From: Streptomyces sp. DH5
Lineage (GTDB): Bacteria; Actinomycetota; Actinomycetes; Streptomycetales; Streptomycetaceae
Length of the DNA: 64,000 nt
Reading direction: 5' to 3'
Assembly (NCBI RefSeq): GCF_020873915.1
Contig: NZ_JAHWGP010000009.1
Location: 124,001 to 188,000, forward strand
Every line of letters begins with the position of its first letter. The first letter of the stretch is position 1. The notes under the pieces were generated by a model. It was not told the origin of the DNA and did no database searches. It worked only from the letters and a program-made list of their open reading frames with translations. Below are positions 55,415 to 64,000 of the stretch, one piece after another. Made by a program: the position numbers and the translations under genes.

Positions 55415-55582
55415 ATGGCGGCCATGAAGCCGCGGACGGGTGATGGCCCGCTCGAGGTGACCAAGGAGGGGCGGGGCATCGTCATGCGCGTTCCGCTCGA
55501 AGGCGGCGGTCGGCTCGTCGTCGAGCTGACCCCGGACGAGGCCGACGCGCTCGGCGACGCCCTCAAGAAGGTCGTCGGCTGA
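55415..55582 (+). CDS. DUF3117 small conserved protein (Rv1211-like)
   Basis: A 55-aa protein starting at ATG 55415 after GGAAGGGG. It contains MKPRTGDGPLEVTKEGRGIV and LVVELTPDEADALGDALKK, the complete DUF3117 pattern. It is highly conserved in actinobacteria and located between tag and the sigma-factor cluster as in mycobacteria. No known function. A terminator follows. Confidence 0.93.
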   Translation: MAAMKPRTGDGPLEVTKEGRGIVMRVPLEGGGRLVVELTPDEADALGDALKKVVG

Positions 55583-55604
55583 CGCGCAAGCGACCATACC
55601 CTTT

Positions 55605-55642
55605 CAGCCGCCCCGGTGCCGCACGCGGTACCGGGGCGGCTG
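55605..55642 (+). terminator. Terminator after the DUF3117 gene
   Basis: CAGCCGCCCCGGT (55605-55617) pairs with ACCGGGGCGGCTG (55630-55642), followed by TTT. Confidence 0.8.
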
Positions 55643-55689
55643 TTTCGCGTGCGGGCGCGGCACGGGGAAGGGGGCAGGGGGCCGGTCGG

Positions 55690-56430
55690 TCACCGCTTCA
55701 CGGCGCAGAGGAGCCCGTCGCCCACCGGCAGCAGTGACGACACCAGCTCCTGGCTCTCGCGGACGGTGCGCACCAGCTCCCGCAGCCGCAGTACCTCCGA
55801 GGGTTGCGGACCGGAGTCCACCGTGCGTCCGTTCGCGAAGAGACCTTCGAAGGCGACCAGGCCTCCCGGGCGCAGCAGGCGCAACGATTCGGCGAGATAG
55901 TCCTGGTACTCCTGCCGGTCGCCGTCGCAGAAGACGAGGTCGTAACCGGAGTCCGCGAGACGGGGCAGCACGTCCAGCGCGCGGCCGGGGATGAAACGCG
56001 CCCGGTTGCCGGCGAAACCGGCCTCCCGGAACGCCTGACGGGCGGACTGCTGGTGCTCCGGCTCCTGGTCGACCGTGGTCAGCACGCCGTCCGGACGCAT
56101 GCCGTGCAGCAGATGGATCCCGGAGACGCCGCAGCCCGTGCCGATCTCCGCGACCGCCTTGGCGTCCACGCTGGCGGCGAGCAACCGCAGGGCCGCGCCC
56201 GTGCCGGGCGACACCGAGCGCAGGCCTGCGTCGCGGGCCCGGTCCCGGGCCCAGTGCAGCGCCTCGTCCTCGGCGACATAGGCGTCGGCGAACGCCCAGC
56301 TCGTCTGCCGGTTGGCGGTAATGACCCTCTCCTGTCCCCGTGGTTGCCTGGGCGTGACTGTATCCGTTGGCGTCGGGAACCCGCAGATGGGACCGGTCGT
56401 TTGAAGGGGTGAGCGAGTGGTGTGCGCCAT
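55690..56430 (-). CDS. Class I SAM-dependent O-methyltransferase (Rv1220c-like)
   Basis: Up to 246 aa from ATG 56430. The methyltransferase core starts near [23 protein letters not shown] motif I is [15 protein letters not shown], acidic [14 protein letters not shown], and [13 protein letters not shown] carries the metal-binding Asp typical of the catechol/caffeoyl-CoA O-methyltransferase family. The N-terminal 36 residues from ATG 56430 look non-homologous, and no ATG, GTG or TTG lies between them and the core. An ATT at 56322-56320, with AGGAG 6 nt upstream, would give a 210-aa protein, the usual length. Divergent from the sigma-factor gene. Confidence 0.85.
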   Translation of the reverse strand: MAHTTRSPLQTTGPICGFPTPTDTVTPRQPRGQERVITANRQTSWAFADAYVAEDEALHWARDRARDAGLRSVSPGTGAALRLLAASVDAKAVAEIGTGCGVSGIHLLHGMRPDGVLTTVDQEPEHQQSARQAFREAGFAGNRARFIPGRALDVLPRLADSGYDLVFCDGDRQEYQDYLAESLRLLRPGGLVAFEGLFANGRTVDSGPQPSEVLRLRELVRTVRESQELVSSLLPVGDGLLCAVKR

Positions 56431-56550
56431 GACGGGGGGCGGGGAGTGGGCGAGGGCGCCGAGCAAGTGCTGACGCAGCCGTACGAGCCGTGGCACCACA
56501 GATCAAATTCTCGTAAAACCGCTTATCCGGAGCTAACGGGCGAGGTGGCT

Positions 56551-57324
56551 ATGGTAGGGGCTCCACTGGACACCACCAGAGCCGACAGGGGAGGTGCGGC
56601 TGCACCTGTGGATCGCGGAGGAGTGCTGCGGCGCATCCTCGGATCGGCGGGCAGGCCGAAATCCGTGAACGACACCGCAGCTGACCACGACCGCGCCGGC
56701 GACCCGGCCCAGACGGCCACCTTCTCCGGCGACGCGGACGGGCAGGCGTGGACTCCGCCCAGCTGGGAGGAGATCGTCAGCATGCACAGCGGCCGGGTCT
56801 ACCGGCTCGCCTACCGGCTCACGGGCAACCAGCACGACGCGGAGGACCTCACCCAGGAGGTCTTCGTCCGCGTCTTCCGTTCCCTGTCGACGTACACGCC
56901 GGGCACCTTCGAGGGCTGGCTGCACCGCATCACCACCAACCTCTTCCTGGACATGGTCCGCCGCAAGCAGCGGATCCGCTTCGACGCGCTCGGCGACGAC
57001 GCGGCCGAGCGGCTGCCCAGCAGGGAGCCCACGCCGCAGCAGGTGTTCAACGACGCCCACTTCGACGCGGACGTCCAGCAGGCCCTCGACACCCTGGCCC
57101 CCGAGTTCCGCGCCGCCGTCGTCCTGTGCGACATCGAGGGACTGTCGTACGAGGAGATCGCGGCGACGCTGGGCGTGAAGCTCGGCACCGTCCGGTCCCG
57201 GATCCACCGCGGCCGTTCCCAACTGCGCAAGGCCCTCGCGCACCGCTCTCCCAAGGCACGCGCGGAGCGACGCTCCTTCGTGCCGCGTGTTCCCGCACTG
57301 GGAGGAGGGGGCGCGAGCGCGTGA
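56551..57324 (+). CDS. ECF sigma factor (mycobacterial SigE-like)
   Basis: A 257-aa protein starting at ATG 56551 with GAGGTGG just upstream. Region 2 lies at about 77-145 ([20 protein letters not shown] and [11 protein letters not shown]) and region 4 at about 178-230 ([20 protein letters not shown]). The N-terminal 75 residues are an extension. Its stop overlaps the anti-sigma start as GTGA. With the downstream anti-sigma, HtrA and TatB genes it matches M. tuberculosis sigE-rseA-htrA-tatB, an envelope-stress regulon. The name sigE is used for another gene in S. coelicolor, so no symbol is given. Confidence 0.93.
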   Translation: MVGAPLDTTRADRGGAAAPVDRGGVLRRILGSAGRPKSVNDTAADHDRAGDPAQTATFSGDADGQAWTPPSWEEIVSMHSGRVYRLAYRLTGNQHDAEDLTQEVFVRVFRSLSTYTPGTFEGWLHRITTNLFLDMVRRKQRIRFDALGDDAAERLPSREPTPQQVFNDAHFDADVQQALDTLAPEFRAAVVLCDIEGLSYEEIAATLGVKLGTVRSRIHRGRSQLRKALAHRSPKARAERRSFVPRVPALGGGGASA

Positions 57325-58247
57325 GCGGTTCACAGCCGAAGTCGGCCGAGGGGCACCTCGCAGAGCAGCACCTGGGAGACCGACTCTCCGCCCTGGTGGA
57401 CGGAGAGCTCGGTCATGACGCGCGGGAGCGCGTACTCGCACACGTCGCGACCTGCGCCAAGTGCAAGGCGGAGGTGGACGCGCAGCGCCGTCTGAAGAAC
57501 GTCTTCGCGGCGGCGGCCCCGCCGCCGCCCTCGGAGAGCTTCCTGGCCCGTCTCCAGGGGCTGCCGGGTGGAGGAGACCTCGGCGACGGCGGCTCACCGC
57601 TGGGCGGCGGCGGGCTGCCGGGCGGCGAGTCCGGGCGTTTCGGTTCGTCCGGGGTCTTCGGACCCAGGCGGAGCGAGCGCTTCGAGTTCGCTTACACGCC
57701 GGTCCGGCGGCATCCGCCGGCTGCCGCGGCGGCCGGCCGGGGCCTCGGCGTCCACGACGTCAGCCGTCACGAGACCGACCGGCCGTCCTCCCGCGGACTG
57801 CGGTTCGCCTTCGTCGCCGCCGGAGCGGTGTCGCTGGCCGCGATCGCCCTGGGCGGCGTCACGGTGAGCGGGGCCGTCGACACGGAGACGCGCGGCTCGG
57901 GCAAGGGCAGCAACGTGACGCCCGTGCGGACCCAGGGCGGCGCGGCGACGGCGACGCCCGACACGCGCCGCCGTGGCGTCGGACCACTGCTGGGTCAGAT
58001 GGCGGGCCACAGCGGACTGGGACACACCCCCGTCGCCCCGACCACCGCGGCCGCACCGCTGCTGCCCGGTCTTCCGGCGCATACCACGGGCGGCGCGACA
58101 GCGGTGTCCCCGCTGATACGCCCGCTCGGCACCGTCCCGCCACTCACCCTGACCGCCTGGGCCGCGGCGTCCGCCGGCCTCCGGGCCCCCGGGCCCGTCA
58201 CCGCCGGTACGACGCCGGAGCCGACGCCCACCCGCACGGCCCGCTGA
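57321..58247 (+). CDS. Zinc-binding anti-sigma factor, single-pass membrane protein
   Basis: A 308-aa protein starting at GTG 57321 with GGAGGAGGGG upstream. The ZAS motif H41-x3-C45-x2-C48 (HVATCAKC) binds zinc and holds the sigma factor. A Gly-rich linker leads to one helix (about 160-183, [22 protein letters not shown]), then an about 125-residue Pro/Thr/Ala-rich outside region. Unlike short RseA proteins it has a long outer tail, which may sense envelope stress or be cleaved by the HtrA protease encoded next. Confidence 0.92.
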   Translation: MSGSQPKSAEGHLAEQHLGDRLSALVDGELGHDARERVLAHVATCAKCKAEVDAQRRLKNVFAAAAPPPPSESFLARLQGLPGGGDLGDGGSPLGGGGLPGGESGRFGSSGVFGPRRSERFEFAYTPVRRHPPAAAAAGRGLGVHDVSRHETDRPSSRGLRFAFVAAGAVSLAAIALGGVTVSGAVDTETRGSGKGSNVTPVRTQGGAATATPDTRRRGVGPLLGQMAGHSGLGHTPVAPTTAAAPLLPGLPAHTTGGATAVSPLIRPLGTVPPLTLTAWAAASAGLRAPGPVTAGTTPEPTPTRTAR

Positions 58248-58348
58248 CCGTTCACTGCGCAGGGGCGCGCGAACCTGGTTGAATTCCAGGTGGCGCGCCC
58301 AGGCCCTCGCGGCCGGGCGCCGAGCCAGTGTCCAGCTGTGGGGAGAGC

Positions 58349-60502
58349 ATGAACAAGGGGAAGCCGGGCCCACCGGGGGATGAGCCGAGCGCGCGTCCGG
58401 AGACACCCGAGGGGGACTTCGAACTGCCGCGCCCGGCCCGGTCAGCCGACGACGAGGGCGACTACGAACTGGAACGCCCTCAGCCCTCAGGCCCCGGAAC
58501 CGACCCCGGCCCCGGAACCACCCTCCCTCCCGCCGGGTCCGCCGGACCGGACGCCGGGCCGGAGGCGCCGGACGAGGGTGCGGCTCCCTCTTCCCCCGCC
58601 ACCCCCGGCCCCGATGCCTCCGCGACGGGCACACCCGGCCCAGGGACGGCCCTTCCAGCTCCCGCCGGAGCGTCAGCCACCGACGATCACCGCTTGGCCG
58701 ACTCCGTGGCCGAGCGGGGCGGTGTGACAGATGGCCGGGGTGTTCCGGTGCCCGGAGCGGACGTGGGCGCCGGGGGTGTGGCTGCCTCCTCCGGTGGTCT
58801 GGTGGCCGGTGTTTCCGGAGCGGGCGCGGGCGCTGCCGAGGGTGGCGGTTCCCTGGCGCCGGGTGGAGCCGGGGCGTCAGGCACCGACGACCGCCACTCG
58901 GCGGCTTCCGTGGGTGAGCGGGGTGGCGTGACGGATGGCCGGGGCGTTCCGGTGCCCGGAGGGGATGCGAGCGCCGGGGGTGTGGCCGCTTCCGGTGGTC
59001 CGGTGGCCGCCGCCCCGGCAGAGGGCGGGGTTCCCGACGCCGGTGGCTTCCCGGGGCCGGGCGCGGGTGCCGGGCCCCTTGAGGGGCAGGCGCGGCCGCT
59101 GCACGATCCCGACCCCTACAGCACCCCGCCGTACGGCGAACCGGGCCCCTGGGCACCCGCACCGCCCGTGCAGCACCCGGGGAACACCCCCGCGCACGGT
59201 GTGGTGAGCGCCGCCCCGCCGCCGGTCGTGGACGCGGCCCCACCCGTCCCCGCGCCGCCGCACTCGGACACCGCGGCGGTCACCCCGCCCGCCGATCCCT
59301 GGGGCCGCTACGACCCCTGGGCGGCCGCAGCCGCGGCCACGCCGCTGCAGCAGGCCGAACCCGTCCTGCTGGACCGGAAACGGCAGCGCGGGCGTACCCG
59401 GCGGACGCTGGTCGCGGGCGCGCTGCTGCTCGCCCTCACGTCCGGCGGTGTCGGCGGGATCGTCGGCTCCTACCTGGAGCGCAACGGCGGCATCGGGACC
59501 GTGGAACTGCCGCAGGCCGCCAAGAACGACGCCGGGCGCGACCCCGGAAGCGTCGCCGGGATCGCCGCACAGGCCCTGCCCAGCGTCGTCACCCTGCACG
59601 TCAGCGGCGCCGGAGCGGCCGGCACCGGCACCGGTTTCGTGCTGGACGAGCGCGGCCACATCCTCACCAACAACCACGTCGTCGAGCCCGCCGGCGACGA
59701 CGGCGACATCACCGTCACCTTCAACAGCGGCGACACCGCCGTGGCCACCGTCGTCGGCCGGGACAGCGGCTACGACCTCGCCGTGGTCAAGGTGAAGGGC
59801 GTCAGCGGGCTCGCCCCGCTGCCCCTCGGCAACTCCGACAACGTGCGCGTGGGCGACCCCGTCGTCGCCATCGGCGCCCCCTTCGACCTGGCCGGCACCG
59901 TCACCTCCGGCATCATCAGCGCCCGCGAGCGGCCCATCACCGCCGGCGGTGAGAAGGGCGACGGCAGTGACGTGTCGTACGTCGACGCCCTCCAGACCGA
60001 CGCGCCGATCAACCCCGGCAACTCCGGCGGTCCCCTGCTCGACGCCGGAGGCCGGGTGATCGGCATCAACTCCGCGATCCGCTCCGCCGACGGCGGCGAC
60101 GCCCCGGACGGCGGCGGCCGGGCCGGTTCCATAGGACTCGGCTTCGCCATCCCGATCAACCAGGGCAAGCGGGTGGCCGAGGAACTGATCAACACCGGGA
60201 AGGCGACCCACCCGGTGATCGGCATCACCCTCGACATGGACTACAGCGGTGACGGCGCGCGCGTGGCCGCCCGGGGCAGCGACGGGGGACCCCCCGTCAC
60301 CACCGGCGGCCCCGGCGCCAAGGCGGGGATCGAGGCCGGCGACGTCGTCACCGAGGTGGACGGCCGTCGCGTCCACTCCGGTGAGGAGCTCATCGTCAAG
60401 ACCCGCGCCCACCGCCCCGGCGACCGGCTGGAGCTCACCGTGGAGCGGGACGGGAAGGAACGGAGGGTCTCCCTGGTGCTCGGTTCCTCCGGCGGCGACT
60501 GA
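58349..60502 (+). CDS. HtrA-like membrane-anchored serine protease with PDZ domain
   Basis: A 717-aa protein starting at ATG 58349 after GGGGAGA. Residues 1-345 are Pro/Gly/Ala-rich and disordered, with an internal duplication. One helix follows (about 350-372). The trypsin-like domain has His in LTNNHVVEP (near 443), Asp in GYDLAVVKV (near 474) and Ser in NPGNSGGPL (near 557). The PDZ domain is at about 605-710 (GAKAGIEAGDVVTEVDGRRV). It probably acts in envelope protein quality control and may be controlled by, or act on, the sigma/anti-sigma pair. Confidence 0.94.
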   Translation: MNKGKPGPPGDEPSARPETPEGDFELPRPARSADDEGDYELERPQPSGPGTDPGPGTTLPPAGSAGPDAGPEAPDEGAAPSSPATPGPDASATGTPGPGTALPAPAGASATDDHRLADSVAERGGVTDGRGVPVPGADVGAGGVAASSGGLVAGVSGAGAGAAEGGGSLAPGGAGASGTDDRHSAASVGERGGVTDGRGVPVPGGDASAGGVAASGGPVAAAPAEGGVPDAGGFPGPGAGAGPLEGQARPLHDPDPYSTPPYGEPGPWAPAPPVQHPGNTPAHGVVSAAPPPVVDAAPPVPAPPHSDTAAVTPPADPWGRYDPWAAAAAATPLQQAEPVLLDRKRQRGRTRRTLVAGALLLALTSGGVGGIVGSYLERNGGIGTVELPQAAKNDAGRDPGSVAGIAAQALPSVVTLHVSGAGAAGTGTGFVLDERGHILTNNHVVEPAGDDGDITVTFNSGDTAVATVVGRDSGYDLAVVKVKGVSGLAPLPLGNSDNVRVGDPVVAIGAPFDLAGTVTSGIISARERPITAGGEKGDGSDVSYVDALQTDAPINPGNSGGPLLDAGGRVIGINSAIRSADGGDAPDGGGRAGSIGLGFAIPINQGKRVAEELINTGKATHPVIGITLDMDYSGDGARVAARGSDGGPPVTTGGPGAKAGIEAGDVVTEVDGRRVHSGEELIVKTRAHRPGDRLELTVERDGKERRVSLVLGSSGGD
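58671..59011 (+). repeat. Imperfect duplication in the HtrA N-terminus
   Basis: About 135 bp at 58671-58810 recurs at 58875-59011 (offset 204 bp, 68 codons). Both encode ERGGVTDGRGVPVPG in the disordered region. Confidence 0.85.
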
Positions 60503-60631
60503 GCCACAGCGGGGCCCCGGACAGTACCGGTCGTACGGGATGGCCGGGTACCGTGGACCCGGCCCGGACCACGGACAGAGCACAGGCCGGCACCGAGGGC
60601 CGAGGACCGAAGGCATCGCGAGGAGCTTCAG

Positions 60632-61072
60632 GTGTTCAATGACATAGGACCGCTCGAGCTGGTGACGCTCATCGTCCTCGCCGTGCTCGTCTTCGGTCCG
60701 GACAAGCTCCCCAAGGTCATCCAGGACGTGACCCGCACGATCCGGAAGATCCGGGACTTCTCGGACAGTGCCAAGCAGGACATCCGGGAGGAGCTCGGCC
60801 CGGAGTTCAAGGACTTCGAGTTCGAGGACCTCAACCCCAAGACGTTCATCCGCAAGAAGCTGGACAGCGACGAGCTGGGGCTGAAGGAGATCCGTAGCGG
60901 CTTCGACCTGAAGAAGGAGATGGCCGAGGTCACGGACGCCGTCCACGGACGCGAGAGCGAGGCCGCGCCGGCCCCCGCCGACCCCCCCGGTGGCCGCGTG
61001 GACATGGCCAAGAAGCCGGAACGCGCGGCGGCCGCCGACGACCGCCCGCCCTTCGACGTGGACGCCACCTGA
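60632..61072 (+). CDS. tatB: Twin-arginine translocase subunit TatB
   Basis: A 146-aa protein starting at GTG 60632 with AGGAG upstream. The N-terminal FNDIGPLELVTLIVLAVLVFGPDKLPKVIQ segments contain the short membrane helix, hinge (FGPDKLP) and start of the amphipathic helix; the Glu in the helix (LELV) is typical of TatB. The C-terminus is charged. It binds Tat substrates for export of folded proteins with TatA/TatC encoded elsewhere. Confidence 0.95.
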   Translation: MFNDIGPLELVTLIVLAVLVFGPDKLPKVIQDVTRTIRKIRDFSDSAKQDIREELGPEFKDFEFEDLNPKTFIRKKLDSDELGLKEIRSGFDLKKEMAEVTDAVHGRESEAAPAPADPPGGRVDMAKKPERAAAADDRPPFDVDAT

Positions 61073-61076
61073 CCCA

Positions 61077-61099
61077 CGGGCACGGACACCGCGTGCCCG
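61077..61099 (+). terminator. Probable tatB terminator
   Basis: CGGGCACG (61077-61084) pairs with CGTGCCCG (61092-61099), loop 7 nt, directly after the tatB stop. A second GC-rich hairpin follows. Confidence 0.55.
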
Positions 61100-61319
61100 A
61101 CGGCGCGGGGCGCCGCGCCCCGGGCACGTGACGCGTTTCATACTCCACCCGGGCCCCGTGCGGCCCGATCCGGACGTCCGAGCGGCCCACGCGCCGGGCG
61201 GTTTCCCGGCCCGTGGCCACAGGGTGACTATGCTGCCGACTTGTTGTGCGGAGCGGACGAGTACGCCCGAAGGGGGGCGGGCCACCCGGTCCGACGAGAG
61301 CGAGGAGGCGTCCCGGCAC

Positions 61320-61994
61320 ATGGAGACGACGAGTTCGGCGGTCGCGCAGGCGCCGGCCGCGGAGGACGGACAACACGTCCCCTCCGCCCGGCGTACGGTC
61401 GACGGCTACCTGCGTGCACCGTTCCCCTGGTACGGCCTCGACGAGGCCTTCACGGGCCCGCGCTGGCTGATGCAGGTCGGACTGGCCGCCGACGGAGCCG
61501 TCGAACACGGATCGGTCGGCCACGGCGACGAGCCCTCGGTGCGCAGCGAGGTCGTGGCCGGCGGCGACCCGGAGGCCAAGGAGAAGTTCGCCGTGGTGGT
61601 GACCGTGGCCGCCAACCCCGTCCGCCGCAGCGCCGACGGCACCGGGCTGCTGGAGGCCACCTCGGTGTCCTCCGCCGCCTGGCTCGCCGGTGTCGGACTG
61701 CTGTCCTTCACCTGGCCCGGCCAGATGGACCACTCCCTGCGCGACGACTGGCTGGAGCAGCAGACGGAGACCGCCTGGGCCCTCGCAGACGACCTGGAGA
61801 GCGAGGACTGGTCGACCCTGTCCCTGCCCGTGGACGGGGTGCCGACCCCGTTCCACTACCGGGAGTCCGAGTTCGGCTGGGTGCTCGCCGGTTCCACGCA
61901 GGCCGGCGTGCACGTCGGCGCGTACGGCAGGGGGATGAGCGCCTACGGCCTGGGCTTCGCCGTGGTCAAGGACATCACCGCGTACGACGACTGA
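61320..61994 (+). CDS. Conserved hypothetical protein
   Basis: A 224-aa protein from ATG 61320, with GAGGAGG 11 nt upstream. ATG 61230 lies in the same frame, but the TATGCT around 61229-61234 looks like a -10, so the shorter start is preferred. The protein has no signal peptide. It has aromatic-rich segments (VDGYLRAPFPWYGLDEAF, FTWPGQMDHSLRDDWLEQ) and an alpha/beta pattern. I do not recognise the family. Likely cytoplasmic; it ends at a shared terminator with mrp. Confidence 0.75.
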   Translation: METTSSAVAQAPAAEDGQHVPSARRTVDGYLRAPFPWYGLDEAFTGPRWLMQVGLAADGAVEHGSVGHGDEPSVRSEVVAGGDPEAKEKFAVVVTVAANPVRRSADGTGLLEATSVSSAAWLAGVGLLSFTWPGQMDHSLRDDWLEQQTETAWALADDLESEDWSTLSLPVDGVPTPFHYRESEFGWVLAGSTQAGVHVGAYGRGMSAYGLGFAVVKDITAYDD

Positions 61995-62016
61995 GCGATC
62001 CCCGCACCGAGCGCGT

Positions 62017-62058
62017 ACGCCGGAGGGCGCCGTCCACGCGGACGGCGCCCTCCGGCGT
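62017..62058. terminator. Bidirectional terminator between 61994 and mrp
   Basis: A 19-bp perfect stem (62017-62035 with 62040-62058), loop ACGC, between convergent stops, with CCCTTTA following. Confidence 0.9.
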
Positions 62059-62067
62059 CGCGACCCT

Positions 62068-63201
62068 TTAGAACTTGTTGCGGGGGGTGATCCCCAGGGA
62101 CATGCCCGACAGGCCCCGCTGGCGGCCGCCCAGCTTGCCGGCGATCGAGCGGAGCGCCGAGCCCGCCGGGGAGTCCGGGTCGGACAGCACCACGGGCTTG
62201 CCCTCGTCGCCGCCCTCGCGCAGCCGGACGTCGATGGGGATGGCGCCGAGCACCGGCACGTTCGTACCGGTCGTGCGGGTCAGGCCCTCGGCGACCGTCT
62301 GGCCGCCGCCCGTGCCGAACACGTCGACCATCTCGCCGCAGTGCGGGCAGGGCAGCCCGGACATGTTCTCCACCACGCCGACGATCTTCTGATGCGTCTG
62401 CACCGCGATCGAGCCCGCCCGCTCGGCCACCTCGGCCGCCGCCTGCTGGGGCGTGGTGACCACGAGGATCTCCGCGTTCGGCACGAGCTGGGCCACGGAG
62501 ATCGCGATGTCACCCGTGCCCGGCGGCAGGTCGAGCAGCAGCACGTCCAGGTCGCCCCAGTACACGTCCGCCAGGAACTGCTGGAGCGCGCGGTGCAGCA
62601 TCGGGCCGCGCCACACCACCGGCGCGTTGCCCGGGGTGAACATGCCGATGGAGATGACCTTCACGCCGTGCGCCGACGGCGGCATGATCATGTTCTCGAC
62701 CTGGGTGGGGCGCCCGTCGGCGCCCAGCATGCGCGGCACGGAGTGGCCGTAGATGTCGGCGTCCACGACACCGACCTTCAGGCCGTCGGCCGCCATCGCC
62801 GCCGCCAGGTTCACCGTCACCGAGGACTTGCCGACGCCGCCCTTGCCGGACGCCACCGCGTACACCCGGGTCAGGCTGCCCGGCTTGGCGAAGGGCACCT
62901 CACGCTCGGTCTGGCCGCCGCGCAGGGCGCTCGCCAGCTCCTTGCGCTGCTCGTCGCTCATGACGTCCAGCGTGACCTCGACACCGGTGACGCCCTCGAC
63001 CCGGGAGACGGCGTCCGTCACGCGCTGCGTGATGGTGTCCCGCATGGGGCAGCCGGACACCGTCAGGTACACGGTGACCGCGACCGCACCGTCCGCACCG
63101 ATATCCACCGATTTGACCATCCCGAGCTCGGTGATGGGCCGGTTGATCTCGGGGTCGTTCACCGTCGCCAGTGCTTCGCGCACCGCGTCTTCCGTAGCCA
63201 T
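62068..63201 (-). CDS. mrp: Mrp/ApbC-type P-loop ATPase, iron-sulfur cluster carrier
   Basis: A 377-aa protein starting at ATG 63201. An N-terminal MIP18/DUF59 domain (about 1-90) is followed by the deviant Walker A GKGGVGKS (119-126), DADIYGHSVPRML, DLPPGTGD and a CPHC pair (near residue 285) that can hold a bridging Fe-S cluster. It loads Fe-S clusters onto apo-proteins. TACCAT at 63214-63209 lies 7 nt before the ATG, giving a leaderless layout. Confidence 0.95.
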   Translation of the reverse strand: MATEDAVREALATVNDPEINRPITELGMVKSVDIGADGAVAVTVYLTVSGCPMRDTITQRVTDAVSRVEGVTGVEVTLDVMSDEQRKELASALRGGQTEREVPFAKPGSLTRVYAVASGKGGVGKSSVTVNLAAAMAADGLKVGVVDADIYGHSVPRMLGADGRPTQVENMIMPPSAHGVKVISIGMFTPGNAPVVWRGPMLHRALQQFLADVYWGDLDVLLLDLPPGTGDIAISVAQLVPNAEILVVTTPQQAAAEVAERAGSIAVQTHQKIVGVVENMSGLPCPHCGEMVDVFGTGGGQTVAEGLTRTTGTNVPVLGAIPIDVRLREGGDEGKPVVLSDPDSPAGSALRSIAGKLGGRQRGLSGMSLGITPRNKF

Positions 63202-63208
63202 ACCGACG

Positions 63209-63214
63209 ATGGTA
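63209..63214 (-). promoter_or_regulatory. -10 element for leaderless mrp
   Basis: TACCAT (minus strand) is followed by 7 nt and ATG 63201. It lies near the 3' end of the upstream DUF1003 gene, which overlaps mrp's promoter region by ending at 63245. Confidence 0.45.
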
Positions 63215-63244
63215 CGGCGCCGGGTGCGCCCGCCGGTAAGGACG

Positions 63245-63853
63245 TCAGCGGTCGTCTGCGTCACGTCCCGGTGGCCGTTCCGCCCGCATCGCCGGGAACG
63301 GCCCGTGCTGGTCCTTGTGTCCGCTCTGCCGCGCCTCCATCTCCTTGACCATGTCCTGCAGCTCGGAGCGGATCCAGTCGCGGGTGGCCACCTCCCCGAG
63401 ACCGATCCGCAGCGCGGCGATCTCCCGGGTCAGGTACTCGGTGTCCGCGATGGACCGCTCGTTCTGCTTGCGGTCCTGCTCCAGGTTGACCCGGTCGCGG
63501 TCGTCCTGCCTGTTCTGCGCGAGGAGGATCAGCGGGGCCGCGTAGGAGGCCTGGAGGGACAGCGCCAGGGTCAGGAAGATGAACGGGTACTCGTCGAAGC
63601 GCAGCTCCTTCGGCGCGGAGACGTTCCACAGCACCCACAGGATGATGACGAACGTCATCCAGACGATGAACCGCCCGGTGCCCAGGAACCGCGCGACGCT
63701 CTCCGACAGCCGGCCGAAGGCCTCCGGGTCCCATTCGGGCAGGATCCGGCGCCTGGGCGGCCGCGGCTGGTCCAGCCGGGGCGTGCGCGGCCGTCCGGCG
63801 GCCGTGGCGCCCGCGGGCAGCCGCTCGCGGGCGCCGTCGCGCTCAGCCGCCAT
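63245..63853 (-). CDS. DUF1003 membrane protein
   Basis: A 202-aa protein starting at ATG 63853. Two helices ([17 protein letters not shown] and [23 protein letters not shown]) with the DUF1003 hallmark [22 protein letters not shown] coiled-coil-like C-terminus follows. Its start overlaps the end of the upstream CBS-domain gene by 11 nt, so the two are probably co-expressed. Function unknown; DUF1003 genes often neighbour divalent-cation transporter-like genes. Confidence 0.9.
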   Translation of the reverse strand: MAAERDGARERLPAGATAAGRPRTPRLDQPRPPRRRILPEWDPEAFGRLSESVARFLGTGRFIVWMTFVIILWVLWNVSAPKELRFDEYPFIFLTLALSLQASYAAPLILLAQNRQDDRDRVNLEQDRKQNERSIADTEYLTREIAALRIGLGEVATRDWIRSELQDMVKEMEARQSGHKDQHGPFPAMRAERPPGRDADDR

Positions 63854-64000
63854 CGGGCACCACCTCCTCGTCGTCGAGGTGGAACTCGGTCTCCCGCCAG
63901 TCGTCGGGCAGCATGTGGTCCAGTACGTCGTCCACCGTCACCGCGCCCAGCAGCGACCCCGTCTCGTCGACCACGGGCGCCGCCACCATGTCGTACGCGG
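63843..64000 (-). CDS. CBS-domain / MgtE-like protein (N-terminus outside the window)
   Basis: Only the last about 52 residues are inside. They read [20 protein letters not shown] and [19 protein letters not shown], a typical end of a CBS domain, followed by an acidic tail and TGA. Similar genes next to DUF1003 and mrp in actinobacteria (Rv1232c) encode MgtE-N/CBS proteins. Whether it is a transporter cannot be seen here. Confidence 0.8.
   Translation of the reverse strand, partial: AYDMVAAPVVDETGSLLGAVTVDDVLDHMLPDDWRETEFHLDDEEVVPDGG

Overview
The window is high-GC actinobacterial chromosome, almost certainly Streptomyces. Codons strongly favour G/C in third position, there are many GTG starts and GTGA/ATGA stop-start overlaps, and the gene content and order match a conserved streptomycete core region: a Frd-like succinate dehydrogenase, typA, the bldK oligopeptide permease, mshB, dapC, dapE, an ECF sigma/anti-sigma/HtrA/TatB cluster and mrp. 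I see no prophage, insertion sequence, CRISPR array, tRNA or rRNA. The window cuts a subtilase gene at its left edge and a CBS-domain gene at its right edge.

Left part (1-18.6 kb): the end of a secreted subtilisin-like protease with a P-domain; a membrane protein with a septum-formation domain; a GntR/HutC regulator; a stand-alone SPOR-like mini-protein; a Nudix hydrolase; a free anti-sigma-type ATPase followed by a PAS-GAF-PP2C-ATPase phosphatase; a GNAT acetyltransferase whose promoter and start have been tandemly triplicated; a membrane-anchored GH18-like protein; the sdhC-sdhA-sdhB operon; an orphan peptide-binding lipoprotein; and typA.

Middle part (18.6-40.8 kb): two complete oligopeptide ABC transporters in tandem, bldKA-E and a paralogous five-gene operon. 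These are followed by an S9 peptidase, a tiny membrane protein, an amidase, a PH-domain membrane protein, a WhiJ-type trio (DUF397, XRE regulator, divergent anti-sigma-type ATPase), a winged-helix/zinc-ribbon protein and a Uma2-family nuclease-fold protein.

Right part (40.8-64 kb): a housekeeping block whose order parallels Mycobacterium tuberculosis Rv1170-Rv1232c. It holds mshB, ferredoxin, dapC, dapE, a LOG-family protein, a FolP2-type protein, a DivIVA-like protein, tag, DUF3117, an O-methyltransferase, an ECF sigma factor with a zinc anti-sigma, an HtrA protease, tatB, mrp, a DUF1003 protein and a CBS protein. The themes are envelope stress, lysine and cell-wall precursors, mycothiol, and Fe-S supply.

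No obviously new multi-gene system such as a defence locus is visible. The most unusual signals are the 3 x 83-bp triplication at the acetyltransferase gene; a repeated leaderless-promoter pattern (TANNNT followed 6-7 nt later by the start codon) at seven genes; operator-like palindromes upstream of bldK, the LOG gene and the WhiJ-type trio; a hairpin inside the bldK operon; the missing dihydropteroate synthase loop in FolP; and a possible ATT start in the O-methyltransferase gene.
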